In this document: piece by piece, positions 51,201-62,775 of the stretch
Layout of the letters: each line of letters starts with the position of its first letter
Position numbering within the stretch: the stretch's first letter is position 1
NCBI GenBank assembly: GCA_963971405.1
Contig: OZ020484.1
Location: 16,988,001 to 17,052,000 of the forward strand
DNA length: 64,000 bases
Origin: Psococerastis gibbosa
Lineage: Eukaryota; Arthropoda; Insecta; Psocodea; Psocidae
Direction of reading: 5' to 3'
Notes under the pieces: model-generated
Seen by the model: only the letters and a program-made list of their open reading frames with translations
What the model was told of the DNA's origin: nothing
Databases searched by the model: none
Program-made: the position numbers and the translations under genes

Positions 51201-54200
51201 ATAGAGTTTCAATCCAAATACCAAGCAGCTTTTACTTTTTCGTAAACAATAACTTTGTTAAAATTGTCTACACCTAAATTAAAAAGGTAGGCGTGCATTT
51301 TTTAAACCTGACGATAATTATTGATAAACCCGACTTTAGCAATACTCACCTGTGAGACCGTCCTTATCAGCAGCTTCAACCTTAGCGCCTGCCTTGACCA
51401 GCGTCAGGATAGCCTCCGCACTGCCTGAAGAAGCAAAGCGAGCACCAGGGTCACGTGACTGAGAGTCTGCATGCAACAAAAGCCTACCTCACTATCCACT
51501 ACCCCATGAAGATGCAACCAGGACTGACCAAACATGCATGCCGCATTTTAATTTACGAATATTCTTATTTTTGGTGACTAAATTGGTCTGACCCGTCCCG
51601 CGGTAGGCCTAAGTTGGTAAGTCCTCTATATTGCCAAAAAAACTAAAGGATGAGTGAGGTGACGATATAAGTAATGAGAGCTAAGTGAGATTTATTGCTA
51701 ATACTGGACACTTACGGTGTTATTACCAGTTAAATCAGTATAAAGCTATCCTATAATCAAAACCATGACAAACAATTTTAAATAAATTTGTTTTACACAA
51801 TATATAATAGTAGTCAGCGATTTCTCACACATTACTAGTTAGAAACGCAATATGCATATCTTCCTCGTACGTCTAATTCACTTTTAGAGTAGTTGGTACA
51901 ATTGGTAGAATGTAGACAGCCAACTACTTAGACCTTAACAACCTCATATCCATTTCATCGGAAAGAGCTGGTATGGGTAACCAAAAATCCAATCACTAGA
52001 AAGCCTTGAACAAGCGGAAATTGAATGGAAGGCGGGGAGGCAAGGAAATCACGTTTTAGTACCTAATTTCTAAAAGTCAACAAGAGAGACGTATGTCGTG
52101 ACTAGGAGACTGTTTGCGATCACTCGCGCGTTACGCCCAGCTGTCCAAACCAAAATCGATGGGACGAATGCCGATTGAATCTAGAAGGTTATTTAAAAAG
52201 TATTGGAATTTTAACAGATACTGTTGGTATCTTTTAAACGGAATTTTATATTGACGAGCCATGCTTTGCCTTGCTTGGAAGTAGCTTTGCTACCCGACTG
52301 GGAATAGAGCCAGGTTCAAGAGAGTGGCAGGCGATCATACTAATCGCTCAGTCGAGTCTATGGTTGTTTATAAAATGGATTGGTATGGACTTTGGTTGCC
52401 AGGAACAGACAGATGGAAGCGAATTAATACATAGGGATAGACCAATCACATGTTTTACCATTTAAATTATTCTCCTCGAACTTTTTCTTTTTTCCCTAAC
52501 TGGTGACTCCACCAGCTAGTGGAGTATAATATAAGTAACTAAACCAATTATTCCAAATTATACAATAGCACGATCACCCCGAAGCTTCCACTTGTCGGGG
52601 GTGGTGTCATCAAATAAATAAACGTCGCAACTTTTCTCACGTTTTAATTTTTTGTTTTGAAAGGAGGGGGATTTTGTGAAAGATCTTTGATACATAAACT
52701 ATCTCCTGTCTATCCCCGAATTTGTAATACGTAATAAGGTAGACCTGTAGTCTCTGCTGTGCATCTCATTTTATCAGTTACTTTATATTTTACAGTAAAA
52801 TAATTTTCTTTTACAATTTAAAGATGTAGGCCTATGCCTAACGCTGTTCCCAAAACAAATATAAATTTAATGAAGCATTTCGTTGCTGCAGCTCTGATAA
52901 CATTAAAAATGACACCATTATCGTATGGGCCCAAATAAATAGATATTAAATAAATTAAATCAATATCATTTTAGTCTTAAAACAGTAATGTCAATAGAGA
53001 AGGCTATTTATATGAAATATTTAAGGAGATGGTTTTACCTGCACTAGCCGCCCAAAGTATGGGCTGTCGTCCATCTTTATCCCGCTCATCAACGTCAGCA
53101 CCAAAGGCTAGCAGAGTCCGAAGAATGTTGAGAGCAGCGCGAGAGTCACCACGCATATTGGCACCAGGTCCACACATCTGGGCCGCGTAGTGCAGGGGGT
53201 ATCCGCCGTGCATGTCAGCAGTCGAAATGTTCGCACCAGCTCGCAACACCATCTCCAATGCTTCTTGTTCCCCACATACTACGAAATACCAAAAACTATT
53301 TAAGAACCTTACTAGGGGCCATAATAGCAAATGCCTCAAAAACTCTTATCAATGTAAAACCTAATAATAAGAAAAACGCTAACAGTGACGCACAAAAACT
53401 GGAACTTGCTAACTGACCCCAGACAGACTTGAACCAGCAACAAGTGTATGTTACACGATAGGCACTCTGCTTCCAATGTTTGTAACTAACTCTGTGTGAA
53501 ATCTCCTAACGATGCCTCATATTTAACACGAAAAAATTGAAAAAAATAAAATCGTCATTTACACCCCAAGGCGTTAGCATCCGACCGGGGTTAGTTTAGG
53601 AAATGGGTCCGGGCGACCCCCCCCCCCCCCACGCTGCGCACGCGGTATTAAGGGGGAAGAAGAAGAAGTTATTTACACCCCGTCATCTAAACCCTCCAAG
53701 GCAAGCCAGGGGCAGTGGAAACGTGATTTTATTATTGTAACAATTTGAAACCGTAGGATCTGATAGAATAGCAAGGTCAACAATGATGGCCAGGGGAGTT
53801 CGCGTGCACAAGAATTACTGCGAGCACGAAAGCTGGACAGCCTTATGCAATGCAAATTATCAGCTTTGGCAGTAGCCAACAAGGCCATGCAAGGCTAGGC
53901 CAGACACATTTTTTATTAATGATTCAAAGATTTTTTAAAATTTTAAAACTAGATTTCAATAATATAATACCGTAAATTTGAGTGAATTTGCTCGCATAAA
54001 GCCCCCCAAATCTCCCTTGTCCAATATACCATTGCTCAAACTGAACCTTTCACAGAAAACTTTAACCCCGACATAGTACCTAATCAAGAATTTTTCCATG
54101 CGCCGAAATTTTCCATAATACCAGAGGAAAATCTGAGTCACCCTGTGTATCATTTGCAATAGGGTACCGGTACCTTTTTTACTGAGAAATTCCAGCTGAG

Positions 54201-55408
54201 ATGGAAAAAATTACCTGTGGCCCAGTGAACAACAGAATGTCCCTCATGATCCAAGGCGTTAACATCGGCGCCACGCGAGAGTAGAAGTTGAATTAATGGC
54301 TTATTGCCGGCAATAACAGCGAGATGGACTGGAGAGTAGCCATCGTCATCACGAGCATTCAGGATGTCAGGTGCCACCCTCAACAATGCCTCAGCACAGT
54401 TTGTATTGAAGTTCTCGGCGCAGTAGTGTAGAGGGGTTTTCTTCGTTCGGTCAGTCTCACGAGCTGAGGAGGGCTTAAATAAATAAAAAGTAATATTATT
54501 TTATTCGACAATTAGGGCACATTCGACTAAAGCCTAATAAAAGATTGGATAACATCAGGCCTGAAGCTCATTTGTTTTATGTATTCTATTGCGCAATCGT
54601 CCATTAATAGAGCATGTAGAGTAATGTTACGTGTCTCAAGAGAAGCTGAGACCTCTAGCTCTTTGTTCCAGGGGCGCCCGTCCTTTAAGCGAATAAAGCG
54701 ACCCCTTAAAGCCCTGCGCTTTTGTACAAACTCACTATTTTGCGCATATTTATTCAAAAAACCCAGGACCCCCCCCCCCCCGTTTGCGATAATATTCTTT
54801 AACTGTACACTCAAAACGTTACTGCTACCAAAATACGTGAACCCCCATTATTTCTGGCCTATTTTTCAAAGCATTTCCCCGGAACAAACCTTCTGGCCTC
54901 CCCGGCAAGTGCCGCTAAGGTCAAGACTCTAAAACTGCGTACGTCCTTGGGTGTTGGTTAGAATGAATTTCCCCTTTTCTAAGTTAGTTAAGTTAAGCTA
55001 GTTTTCTTTGTTAGTTGGCCTTGTTAATCAACAGCTAAACTTTGTATTCATTTTTTTTAAGCTGAGCCTAATTTTGTTAGACAAAAATTAAATTTAAACC
55101 AACAGACTGTAAGTGACGGGCTGATTCAATAATTAATGGATTTGTCAAAATAGGTATGTGGGCTAGATGCAGGTAGTGTTTGATACATTCTTGGAAGGAT
55201 CATAGGACACGGTACTTTTTGTATTATAATATGGTAGTTTAATACCAATTCTCTAAAAGGGGCTAGATGAAAGGAGAATAATTGTAGTCACTTAAAAAAA
55301 TGTCCAAAAATTACCTACCTTCCTATTGAGTAGATCGAGGACTTGTTTCTCCTGAGACTGCTGACAAGCGTACATAAGGGGGGTTGCCCCTTCCTCCACT
55401 CCAGTCAT
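39279..55408 (-). CDS. Large ankyrin-repeat protein with a disordered middle and helical C-terminal region
   Basis: Twelve coding exons join in frame on the minus strand: 55408-55319, 54473-54215, 53278-53039, 51424-51350, 51075-50877, 50655-50409, 48622-48435, 47307-47199, 46734-44556, 44398-44189, 43620-43466 and 39428-39279 (TAA), giving 1366 residues. Residues 1-435 form about twelve ankyrin repeats (TPLHYCAENFN, YSPVHLAVIAGNKPLIQLLL, TALHCAASRGHTDCLETL, CPIHVAAINNN, MTPLDASLHRGHRSCAKFL). Exon 9 encodes residues 470-1195: an Arg-rich patch (RRRRRR), then a long Ser/Glu/Lys-rich disordered region, then a helical segment RKYHLERKIFYQLLELKRLQ at about 1130. Exons 10-12 add LLDDALDNPILC and a basic tail. 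I do not recognise the family; repeats resemble inversin-like proteins only generally. Introns hold a young LTR element, SINE-like and LINE pieces and a foldback. Confidence 0.88.
39632..42917. mobile_element. Non-coding LTR retrotransposon, young, in ankyrin-gene intron 11
   Basis: Two direct repeats of about 760 bp (39632-40390 and 42158-42917) begin TGTGACGTCAG and end CTCCACA. They look identical except for the length of one C run. The element is flanked by the 4-bp duplication CTAA (39628-39631, 42918-42921). Just inside the left repeat is TGGCGCCCAACGT (40398-40410), complementary to the 3' end of tRNA-Lys, a primer-binding site. A T8/G13 purine tract precedes the right repeat. The 1.77-kb interior has no substantial ORF, so it is a non-autonomous element needing proteins from elsewhere. 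The 4-bp duplication fits Ty3/Gypsy kin, though family is not proven. Near-identical repeats mean recent insertion. Confidence 0.93.
43723..43861 (+). repeat. Dispersed repeat B, copy 5
   Basis: It lies in ankyrin-gene intron 10, antisense. It has TGATAGCGTGCTTGTACTTG, GTGAGGCGACTGAATAGGCC and TCGGATCCATTCATTAAATTG; the middle is shortened. Confidence 0.7.
47726..47850 (+). repeat. Dispersed repeat C, copy 2 (ankyrin-gene intron 7)
   Basis: It matches 27928-28058 at ACCATAAGCCAACTATCAGA, AAAAAATATCGAAGTCTTAC and ACATTGCAGCATAGCA. Two related copies in different introns indicate a dispersed element of unknown type. Confidence 0.65.
49900..50286. repeat. Inverted repeat (33-bp strong arms) in ankyrin-gene intron 6
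   Basis: ATATCGCTCATGCACGAGAA with continuing AAGTGACACATTT (from about 49901) has its complement ending near 50283, with one mismatch in 33 bp. Weaker pairing (GAGATTTCACA) extends outward to about 49735 and 50325. The loop is about 315 bp. It is probably a non-autonomous DNA element. Confidence 0.7.
53425..53500 (-). repeat. tRNA-like fragment, possible SINE
   Basis: The minus strand has AGAGTGCCTATCGTGTAACATACAC followed by TTGCTGGTTCAAGTCTGTCT, with a B-box-like GGTTCAAGTCT. The stems do not close into a cloverleaf, so it is not a working tRNA gene. It lies in ankyrin-gene intron 2. Confidence 0.35.
53575..53662 (+). mobile_element. LINE 3' UTR fragment
   Basis: It has AAGGCGTTAGCATCCGACCGGG, AGGAAATGGGTCCGGG, a C run, ACGCTGCGCACGCGG and a GAAGAAGAAG tail. 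This matches the minus-strand 3' end at 2405-2500, so it is the same LINE family, severely 5' truncated. Confidence 0.68.
54669..54951 (-). repeat. G-run (C-run on plus) element fragment
   Basis: It starts CAGGGGCGCCCGTCC, has a 14-C run and ends GCGTACGTCCTTGG, a diverged relative of the GCGTAGCCA elements. It lies in ankyrin-gene intron 1. Confidence 0.4.
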
Positions 55409-57019
55409 TGCTTAAAAGAATCATTGACCCTCCCCTAAAAATAAAATTAACAGGAAGAGTTACTAACGATCTAGAAGAATAGAAAGGAGTAGGCATGCTG
55501 GTGTTATAAATTAAGGTACCTACAACAGTCGATACAACAAGCAGAAGCGAAGGTTTCAATAAGCTACTTAAAATTTAAGCGCCTACACAATATGGAAAAC
55601 AACTTGGAGAGACTAAAACATCGAAAATAAAAACGTGTACTCAGATGACATAGATTGCCATACGCCATGGGCTCAAGTGGGAACTTTTGTTTAGCCGATA
55701 TAAATAGAGAGTAAGGCTGTTCGCTAACGGAAGAGCTTCACAGAATAGAAATAAGAAATCAATGGAAAACAATCCTAGACTATCCAATGTTACCGGCATT
55801 GCTGACAAGAACATTTTTGGATATAGAAAGTCAATGTCATGCGGTTAAGGTTGAACCTCCATTTCGTTTGAAGTATTCGTCAGCAGAATGATTGACTAAG
55901 ACAGATGACTATCTCAAAAGGAGATCCTAGTCATTAAAAATTTTTGAATGCTGAGATTTCAAATTATACAGACCAAATTAAATTGAGGGAGGCCAAAAAG
56001 TTGTGGCGAGTGGTCTTGGGTTGCCTCATAAGCTAAAAGTAGACATCGATGAAGCAGTAGAATCCGGGATAAGAGGCTTTGGTCGATCATCCCGGATTCT
56101 ACTGTTTATCAAGTAACTCCGGCCGTGAAAGTCTTTGTAATTAGAAAGATAGACATGATCAATCTGTTCTAATTAATAATTAACATATCAATTTTTAAAC
56201 ATCAGGATTCGCTTTAATTTCTAATATATGCTTAGAATTAAGCAAACACTGTACAAGTACAGTTACAAGTTAGGGAGGCTACATAAATACTGATCGGACC
56301 TAAGCTCTCTTTACGGTGAATCAATTTTAAGTGCATACTTGTATAGGCCTATTTGCGGGGCTGATCTATAGGGAATTTTTTCGTATCGATTATTGTGGAG
56401 TAGCTTTCTGCGTTCTTTATCTATACGGTAGTCTTGATTATTGCTTTCCAATTTATTCGTAGTTTTGGAGTTGTTTTCTACGGTGTTCATCTGTATATGG
56501 TGTTGATAAAAATTTAAAATAAACAAAACACCGCTGAGAACAACTCTGGATTAAACGGATTCATCCTAATTCATAATCAATTATGATATTAGTAACTTTG
56601 ACTGACACGCGGTTATTTAAAATCAATAACAGAACTCGGCGGCCATGGTGTCATTTCCATCACAGTCTCAAGGTAAAAACGAGGTAATATCTGCAAATGT
56701 GACACACACCATCACTCCCTTCTATATTTACGTCAAATCTCAAATGGGACAGCTACAGGTTGGCACCAGTTCTCATGCAAACTTTGAAACATCCCAGCCC
56801 ATCACCTTCAATGAAATTATAGTCTAGTTATATGAACAGAAGGGCTCATCAGCAGAGGCGTACAGTTTTAGAATTATGGCGGGGGCAAAACCAAGTAGAC
56901 CTTATGACGTCATCAGGCTTTTCGTAAGGGTATTTTTCATGCATAGGCTTCCCCTTTCACGGAATCACAAAACTTTAAAGCGATTGATAGTTCTGAACTT
57001 CTGAATCTGGGACCTCAAA

Positions 57020-57583
57020 GGCGTAGCCAGGGTTTTTTTCCGGGGGGAGGGGGAGGGGCTGTGATCCTATCTAGTATGTAAATTGTTTTCTTGAAAACTC
57101 AATTGTATCTAGTGTATTCTATAATGGTTGTGGTGCTACTCGTATATTATATGATAGAGAAGGCACATCAAGCTTGAATTTATTTGTGGATTTAGATTTG
57201 ATGTGGGCACAGGCACATAATATAATAATATATTGCGGACATGCAGACTAAATCGCAATGTTATCATTACGACGGTTAAGATTTTATAGAAATAATATTG
57301 CATTTAACCAAAGAGGCGGGCTCGGGGTCTTCCCCGGGGGAAAAATTTGAAAATATAAGTTCAAAGTAGTGGGGTTTTTTGCATTTTAATAATAGTAAAG
57401 TATAGCTATAGATTTTACAAAGCTAACAAAGGAATGCTTATACATTCATATTGCTGCTAACAGGGGTCTCCATGAACCATGTCTTACAATGCTCGAGGCT
57501 GGGGGGGGGGGGGGGGCAAGGCCCCCAAAAGGAGCTAGCGGGGGCAAGATGGACCGTGCCCCCACCAACTTTACGCCCCTGGG
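57020..57583. mobile_element. G-run element with GGCGTAGCCA end
   Basis: It starts GGCGTAGCCAGGGTTTTTTTCCGGGGGG and contains GCTCGGGGTCTTCCCCGGGGGAA, the internal motif of the POMT2 intron element, and a long G run near 57500. The right end (TTTACGCCCCTGG) is diverged. Confidence 0.6.
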
Positions 57584-59077
57584 CTCATTTATAAGAGAAA
57601 CGTTCAGTGTGCAAAATTTTTTTGAAGGGGAGTTGATAGAAAGGGGTCATTCATTCAGTAGAATGTTGGTTTAAAACTACAACAGCAAGTAAAAGTACGT
57701 ATATGGAGGACTGGATGAGGTCGACTCGTACTACTATAGACTATTTGGTATTAAAATAAGATATAAGCTAATCGCTGAACAGATGACGTTCATATACTGT
57801 CATATACTGTATGTGTAGGCTACAGGGTTGATGATGCAGGGTAACTCAAAACCTTTGACCCCACGTGCAATATCCTGCTTGTCTGTTTTGTATCAATACC
57901 ATACCTGATGTAGGCTAAAATGTCTGAAATATCACCAAAAAATTCCTGCATGTTAATAAAGTTTCTAATTAGGCTACTCCAAGACTGAAAGACTCCATCC
58001 CACCTGTACTTTGTGTAGACAGCGCAGTGTTAAGTGACAAAAAAATGGTTGCTTTTAACCAGGTAAAGGAGCCAGGCAGCTGGAATGAATTGGTTCTGCC
58101 CACCACAAAAGTAAAATATTAAAAACTTGCCACCTTTGTATAAACAGTCACGCAAGCAACCTTCCCACATTTCCGGAGGTCAAGTTTGAATCTTAAATCC
58201 AAGGTTTGTTCACGGTTGTCCAGCAGTGAGCATAAGATACCTACCATACAGTACACATACACGACAACCCATTGAAGTTTAGGCCTGAGGACCGGTAATA
58301 TGGGATGTTGTGGCCAGGCACATGCTCGATAGCAGCGAAAGCAGACTACTATTAGGTTCTATTAGGTTCGGGTTGACCCAGGCCCGAGGAATAAAAGGTC
58401 GAGTCACCAACCTCGAAACCTCGCCCATACGTTCTTATTGACTAGTTCATTTTTCTCTCTACGAGAGTAGGTATGCAAATTTTGAAAAGTAAATTAAGTT
58501 GTGACTAAAGAAGCGCTGTGCGCCAAAATACTTCATCAATTTTCTAAATTTTGGATATGGAATCCAGTTGGCAAAGTATCTACTGTAGGTTGATTTCTTT
58601 GACGCCGTGGTACTCGTACCTAAAATTATGAGCAAACGACGGAAAAAAAGAAGCATGCATAGCCAGCATGGAGAAATTTACACCTAGGTAACGCACATCG
58701 ATCGAAAATTCTAGAGAAAAGTGAAGAGTAACCCTCGTTGAATTCGGTTGCCATGGAATTTAAAATCTCAGCCAGTGCGGTGCCTGCCACATGCATTTCA
58801 CCCACCGGTTAATTACCCCCCCCCCCCCTTCTTTAAACTCGATAACGCAGTCTTTCATTCAAAACTTATCACTTCTAGTAAATATCTTAAGAAATAATTA
58901 ATTAATTATTGGCCAACAGTATTGCCCATTATACTGTGAATAGTTATGGTACGCCATTTGTAAACAAACAAAAAATAGCCGAAGTATTATTGTAATGCTA
59001 GAAATGCACCGTTTTCGATTCAGGGCCGGATAAAGGGTAAAACGTCCAGGAAAAACTCGACCAGTTGTACAACTAAG

Positions 59078-60301
59078 CATTGAATATGAACAACAATTAA
59101 ATTACCCATCAGGTTATGATATTCTTACATTGAATATAAAATTTCGCTTTAAGAGCTAATTCTAGTCCTAAACTCAAAACTTGAGAGGGACCTCATGTTG
59201 TCTGAAAAACACATGCATTTTTTCTCAGTTTTGGAATTATACGTCTGGCTTTCTTAATACACCTTTCAGAAAACAGACTCTTCCTCCAATATTACTACTA
59301 TCAGTACTCTGAAGACTGAACAGAAATGGAAATTACATATACGTTATACGGAGCGCTCCTGCATGGCAAAGGGAAATTGCAGTAAATTTTATATACTAGA
59401 TTTCGGCAAGTTCTTCGATTGATTGTGCATTTCCAACTACAAACATCAATAGGCTATGATATTAGCCTATGCCAATTAATTTGTTAACTAAGCGTGGCCT
59501 CGCGCCCTTAATAAATCTATTTAAAAAAAAAAAAAATGTTAACTCATTTCAACAGTGTTTAAATGGCGTGCTGAGATTTTTCCAATTTCTGAAATAGAGT
59601 CAATCTTGCTGCATAGCTTACCGGTATTTACTGATAAATACGTGATTCAATGACTACAGACAGTAGGTGTCATACCGAAGTCGGAGGGCAAAGGATTTTA
59701 AATCAAGGGGAAGATCGATATCCAGCCTCAAGTAAATTTATCAGTGAGGAGATACTGTATATACTGCAGGGACATTAAATGATGAATGGATGGAACCGGA
59801 CAGCTGCATATCACGATTAGTAGTTAACTTCCCCAGTAGCGCGGCACGTGACTGGCTATATCATTGACTGTATAGAGATTCTCATAGGCATGCTATTGAA
59901 GTTTCATCTTCAAGGAAGAGTCTGTTTTCTGAAAGGTGTATTAAGAAAGCCAGACTGATAACTTTCCAGGACATGTAGCGTAGTGGTACGGACTCTGACT
60001 TTCACCCGAAAGGTTGTTGGTTCGAGTCCCACACTGGTTACATTTTTTGGCCATCCTTTGGAGGACATGTAAAGCAGGCGGTCCCGGGCCTTCCTAGTTG
60101 AGTGTAAGAGAGGGCTTCATAGCCCTAACTCCGCTAGGTTGGCTTAGTAATAGAAACAATAAAAAGTCCTTATTTATCCTGAGATCCCTATCTAGTATTG
60201 AGTTTAGGACTAGAATTAGCTCTTATATAAAGCGAAATTTTATACACAATGTAAGGATATCATATCCTGATGGGTAATTTAATTGTTGTTCATATTCAAT
60301 G
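59078..60301. mobile_element. Foldback element interrupted by a SINE
   Basis: Left arm 59078-59285 (CATTGAATATGAACAACAAT, GCTAATTCTAGTCCTAAACTC, CTTTCTTAATACACCTTTCAG) is complementary to two right-arm blocks: 59917-59960 and about 60190-60301. The gap between the right-arm blocks is exactly filled by the SINE at 59969-60177, so the SINE came later. No ORF is present. Confidence 0.82.
59969..60177 (+). mobile_element. tRNA-derived SINE (family A), intact copy
   Basis: Intact A box TAGCGTAGTGG and B box GGTTCGAGTCC, full body and AAAAAGTCCTTATTTA tail. It is very close in sequence to the copy at 3409, so these two are probably the youngest here. Confidence 0.9.
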
Positions 60302-60306
60302 TTTAA

Positions 60307-60832
60307 GGCGGCTATTCCACATGTCAATTTTTCTTCAATAATTGATGAGATTTTTTCTTTACTCTATGTCAGTGGTTCTCAAACTGTGGGCCACAGCGGC
60401 CTGTCAGGGAGGCCATGGGACTTCGAGAGGAAAAATTTATGAATTTTAGGAAAGATGACATTCCAACATTGGTAGCTAAGGCTCTGAAAATATTGATGTT
60501 TGACGTCATACCTATGAGAACGCTTTTTCTCAACGCTTCTTATGTTAAAGTTGAAGGGCCGAAACAAACTAAAAGACCTCGACGAGGAGCTGAGAGTGGC
60601 TCGTTCGCAAAAGCCCAACAAAAAAATTATCAGCCACATTTGTCGAATTAAAAAAGGAGCAATGTATTTTGATATTGATTTCTTTTTCCGTGTAAACTGG
60701 GTAGGGGGACACGGACAATTGTCTTCCATATATGTGGGCCACGGCCGTAAAAGTTTGAGAACCATTGCTCTATGTCATCTCCTCAATTATTGATGCACAA
60801 ATGACGGAATATTGACAAGTGGAATAGCCGCC
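60307..60832. mobile_element. Harbinger-like foldback MITE, split by a hAT MITE
   Basis: The ends GGCGGCTATTCCACATGTCA and GACAAGTGGAATAGCCGCC are inverted and flanked by TAA (60304-60306, 60833-60835). Without the insertion it would be 120 bp. Its ends match the element at 24961. Confidence 0.88.
60370..60767. mobile_element. hAT-type MITE with 8-bp target duplication
   Basis: The terminal repeats CAGTGGTTCTCAAACT and AGTTTGAGAACCATTG are classic hAT-type ends. The 8-bp duplication CTCTATGT flanks it exactly (60362-60369, 60768-60775). A 78-codon ORF inside (60415-60651) has no recognisable transposase motif and is probably fortuitous. Confidence 0.9.
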
Positions 60833-61815
60833 TAACTGCTCGATGTAGTTTTTGGACATTTTGGGAATAAGATTAAATTATTCTAAATAAACCCCAGTGG
60901 AGGTTACTTTACTTAAGGGAGTTATTAAGTAGAATACATTAATATTACTGATTGGGTCATGTTGGTACCGCTGTAAGTAAGTTAAGCATATATGCAACAA
61001 TTAATCACTGTTCTGTTGAAGAATTTGTAATATTAATTTATTCTACTCCCGTAAGTAAAGTTACATGCATTGCGGTATATTTATAATTATTCAATCTTAT
61101 TCCCGGATAAGCTGTTCTTTAAGACCATGGTAGGCCTGCATATGGAGCTTTATTAATGATTTAAAATGTTATTTTATTTTATTTCATGTCCCCAATCTGA
61201 CGTAACTAATCACGGTTCCCTGACGTATTCTTCACATATGGAGGCTGATATGAGGTAATTCTGGTATTAATGGCAAGCAAATAATAATAATTATCGCTTA
61301 AAAACCGCAAAGCTTAGTTTTAGAACAGAATGCAATTAACACACGTTGTAATTTTTGTAGCATTAGAGAAAATAATTGACTTAAGTAATCTTCAATTATC
61401 TACAGATAATTTGAGTAAAAATTGGAACTCGTACTTATCCTTAAGTTGCAATAACAACCAAATGTAAAGTTAAGTACCGGTAGTTACTTATAACCATATA
61501 ATTATGCACTTGTAGGGCTAACTTAGTATGAGACAGAGGAACTAATTCACCTACTTCCTTAGTAGGATGGTACACGTATTACCATTTTACTATGTAGTAG
61601 ACTACCTACGTTTTTAAAGTAAAATACCGGAACGTAAAGTATTATGGCAAATGAAATTGTACCACATTAGCAAGAAATAAAATAATACTATATAAACGCC
61701 TTTACCCACATATATGGGTCAGGCGCTAAAAAACTATATATATCATCAGATTTTTACACTTAGAAAAAAGCTGAGTTACTTGGAAACGAGTATATACGAA
61801 ATGAACTGGACTCAC

Positions 61816-62050
61816 CGTGCAATCAGCGGAGGAGTGATGGAAGTACAAACTCTGCGTCGATTGCCAGCCAACTAACGTCAGGCGAAAAGCAGCGTGGTGT
61901 ACAGCAGGTCACCCCGGCAACCGCCAGCCCAGCACTTCCGGTCCACGCCAAAATCAGTTCAAGACCACTCACGTCATCCACAAGATGCCGAGCTTTCCCC
62001 ATTGGCTCTTCCCAATATAAACGAGTTCAAAGCGGTAGGGGAGGAAAGGA
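61816..62050 (-). promoter_or_regulatory. Promoter and non-coding first exon, minus strand (probably the ankyrin gene)
   Basis: This GC-richer island reads on the minus strand as TATATTGGG, a CCAAT box (GAGCCAATGGGG), CRE-like TGACGTGA and TGACGTTA, and an ETS-like CCGGAAGTG. It ends in a strong donor GCACG followed by GTGAGT (61815-61810). No long ORF crosses the exon, so it is probably 5' UTR. The nearest downstream minus-strand gene is the ankyrin gene, whose first coding exon has an acceptor at 55435. Confidence 0.6.
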
Positions 62051-62394
62051 CGTTAAATCGATATTAATTTCCGATTAGGTATGGTATACTATAGGTATGG
62101 TATAGGTATGGTTAGGACGGACAGTTCTTCGCAGATAAATCAATTAGGGATTTTAAAAGTTCATGTTAAACAAAGGCCTCTTCGTCCCGGAAACACTGGC
62201 CTAGGTACATCGTAGTGTCCTTAGCTGTCACGGAGATTAAAGAACTAATTAATCAGTACCTATAGTAAATAAAAAATAAAAATGCCTCGTACCAACAACA
62301 CAACTTCGAGAAGTATATATTTTATTTATATAAGATTACCCCGTACGGCGTATATAATAATCATTAATTTTACTTATTATCATTTAATTGATGG

Positions 62395-62585
62395 TTAGGG
62401 CATTTGTTAAGGCACGAAAATCTGGTACCCCATCATTGAGGGCACAGTGGAAGGAACCAATAGAAGAAGGCAGAGAATTCATAGATTAACTGAAGGAGGA
62501 CGCGGGAGCTGAAGAGGAAGGCGCAGAGCTGGAGGATGATGTGTAGGGAGTTGCTGTCAACCAATCGTTGAGATTGTGACCTCAG
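62395..62585 (+). mobile_element. LINE 3' fragment (same family as 2405-2757)
   Basis: It has GCACGAAAATCTGGTACC, GAGGGCACAGTGGAAGGAACC, GCTGGAGGATGATGTG and TCAACCAATCGTTGAGATTGTGACC, all in the minus-strand copy at 2405-2757. Reading frames are decayed. Confidence 0.72.
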
Positions 62586-62775
62586 ATGAAGAATTGATAA
62601 TAATCATTTAATTAATATTATATAATCATTTAATTTAAATATTCATTTAATTTAAATATTAAATTAAAAGAACACGGGGGACATTGAAAATCATAGAACA
62701 GATTTAAAACACTGAAGCCGGACTACACGGCATGTAATAAATAATAACAACTGTTCTAGGAACGATAATTAATGG

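Larger units (their letters stand above)
55435..61815. other. Presumed intron in the 5' UTR of the ankyrin gene
   Basis: An acceptor (TTTTATTTTTAG) ends at 55435 just before the start-codon exon, and a GTGAGT donor lies at 61815-61810, so this may be a 6.4-kb 5' UTR intron. It holds a 16-bp perfect hairpin (56055-56104), a G-run element (57020-57583), a foldback with a nested SINE (59078-60301) and nested MITEs (60307-60832). The rest is unassigned. Confidence 0.5.

Noticed and set aside
52261-52360. tRNA-like sequence on the minus strand (GGCTCTATTCC)
   Set aside because: The A and B box matches are too weak and no family members were found in the window.
60415-60651. 78-codon ORF inside the hAT MITE
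   Set aside because: No transposase or BED/hATC motif, and the 398-bp element is too short to be autonomous.
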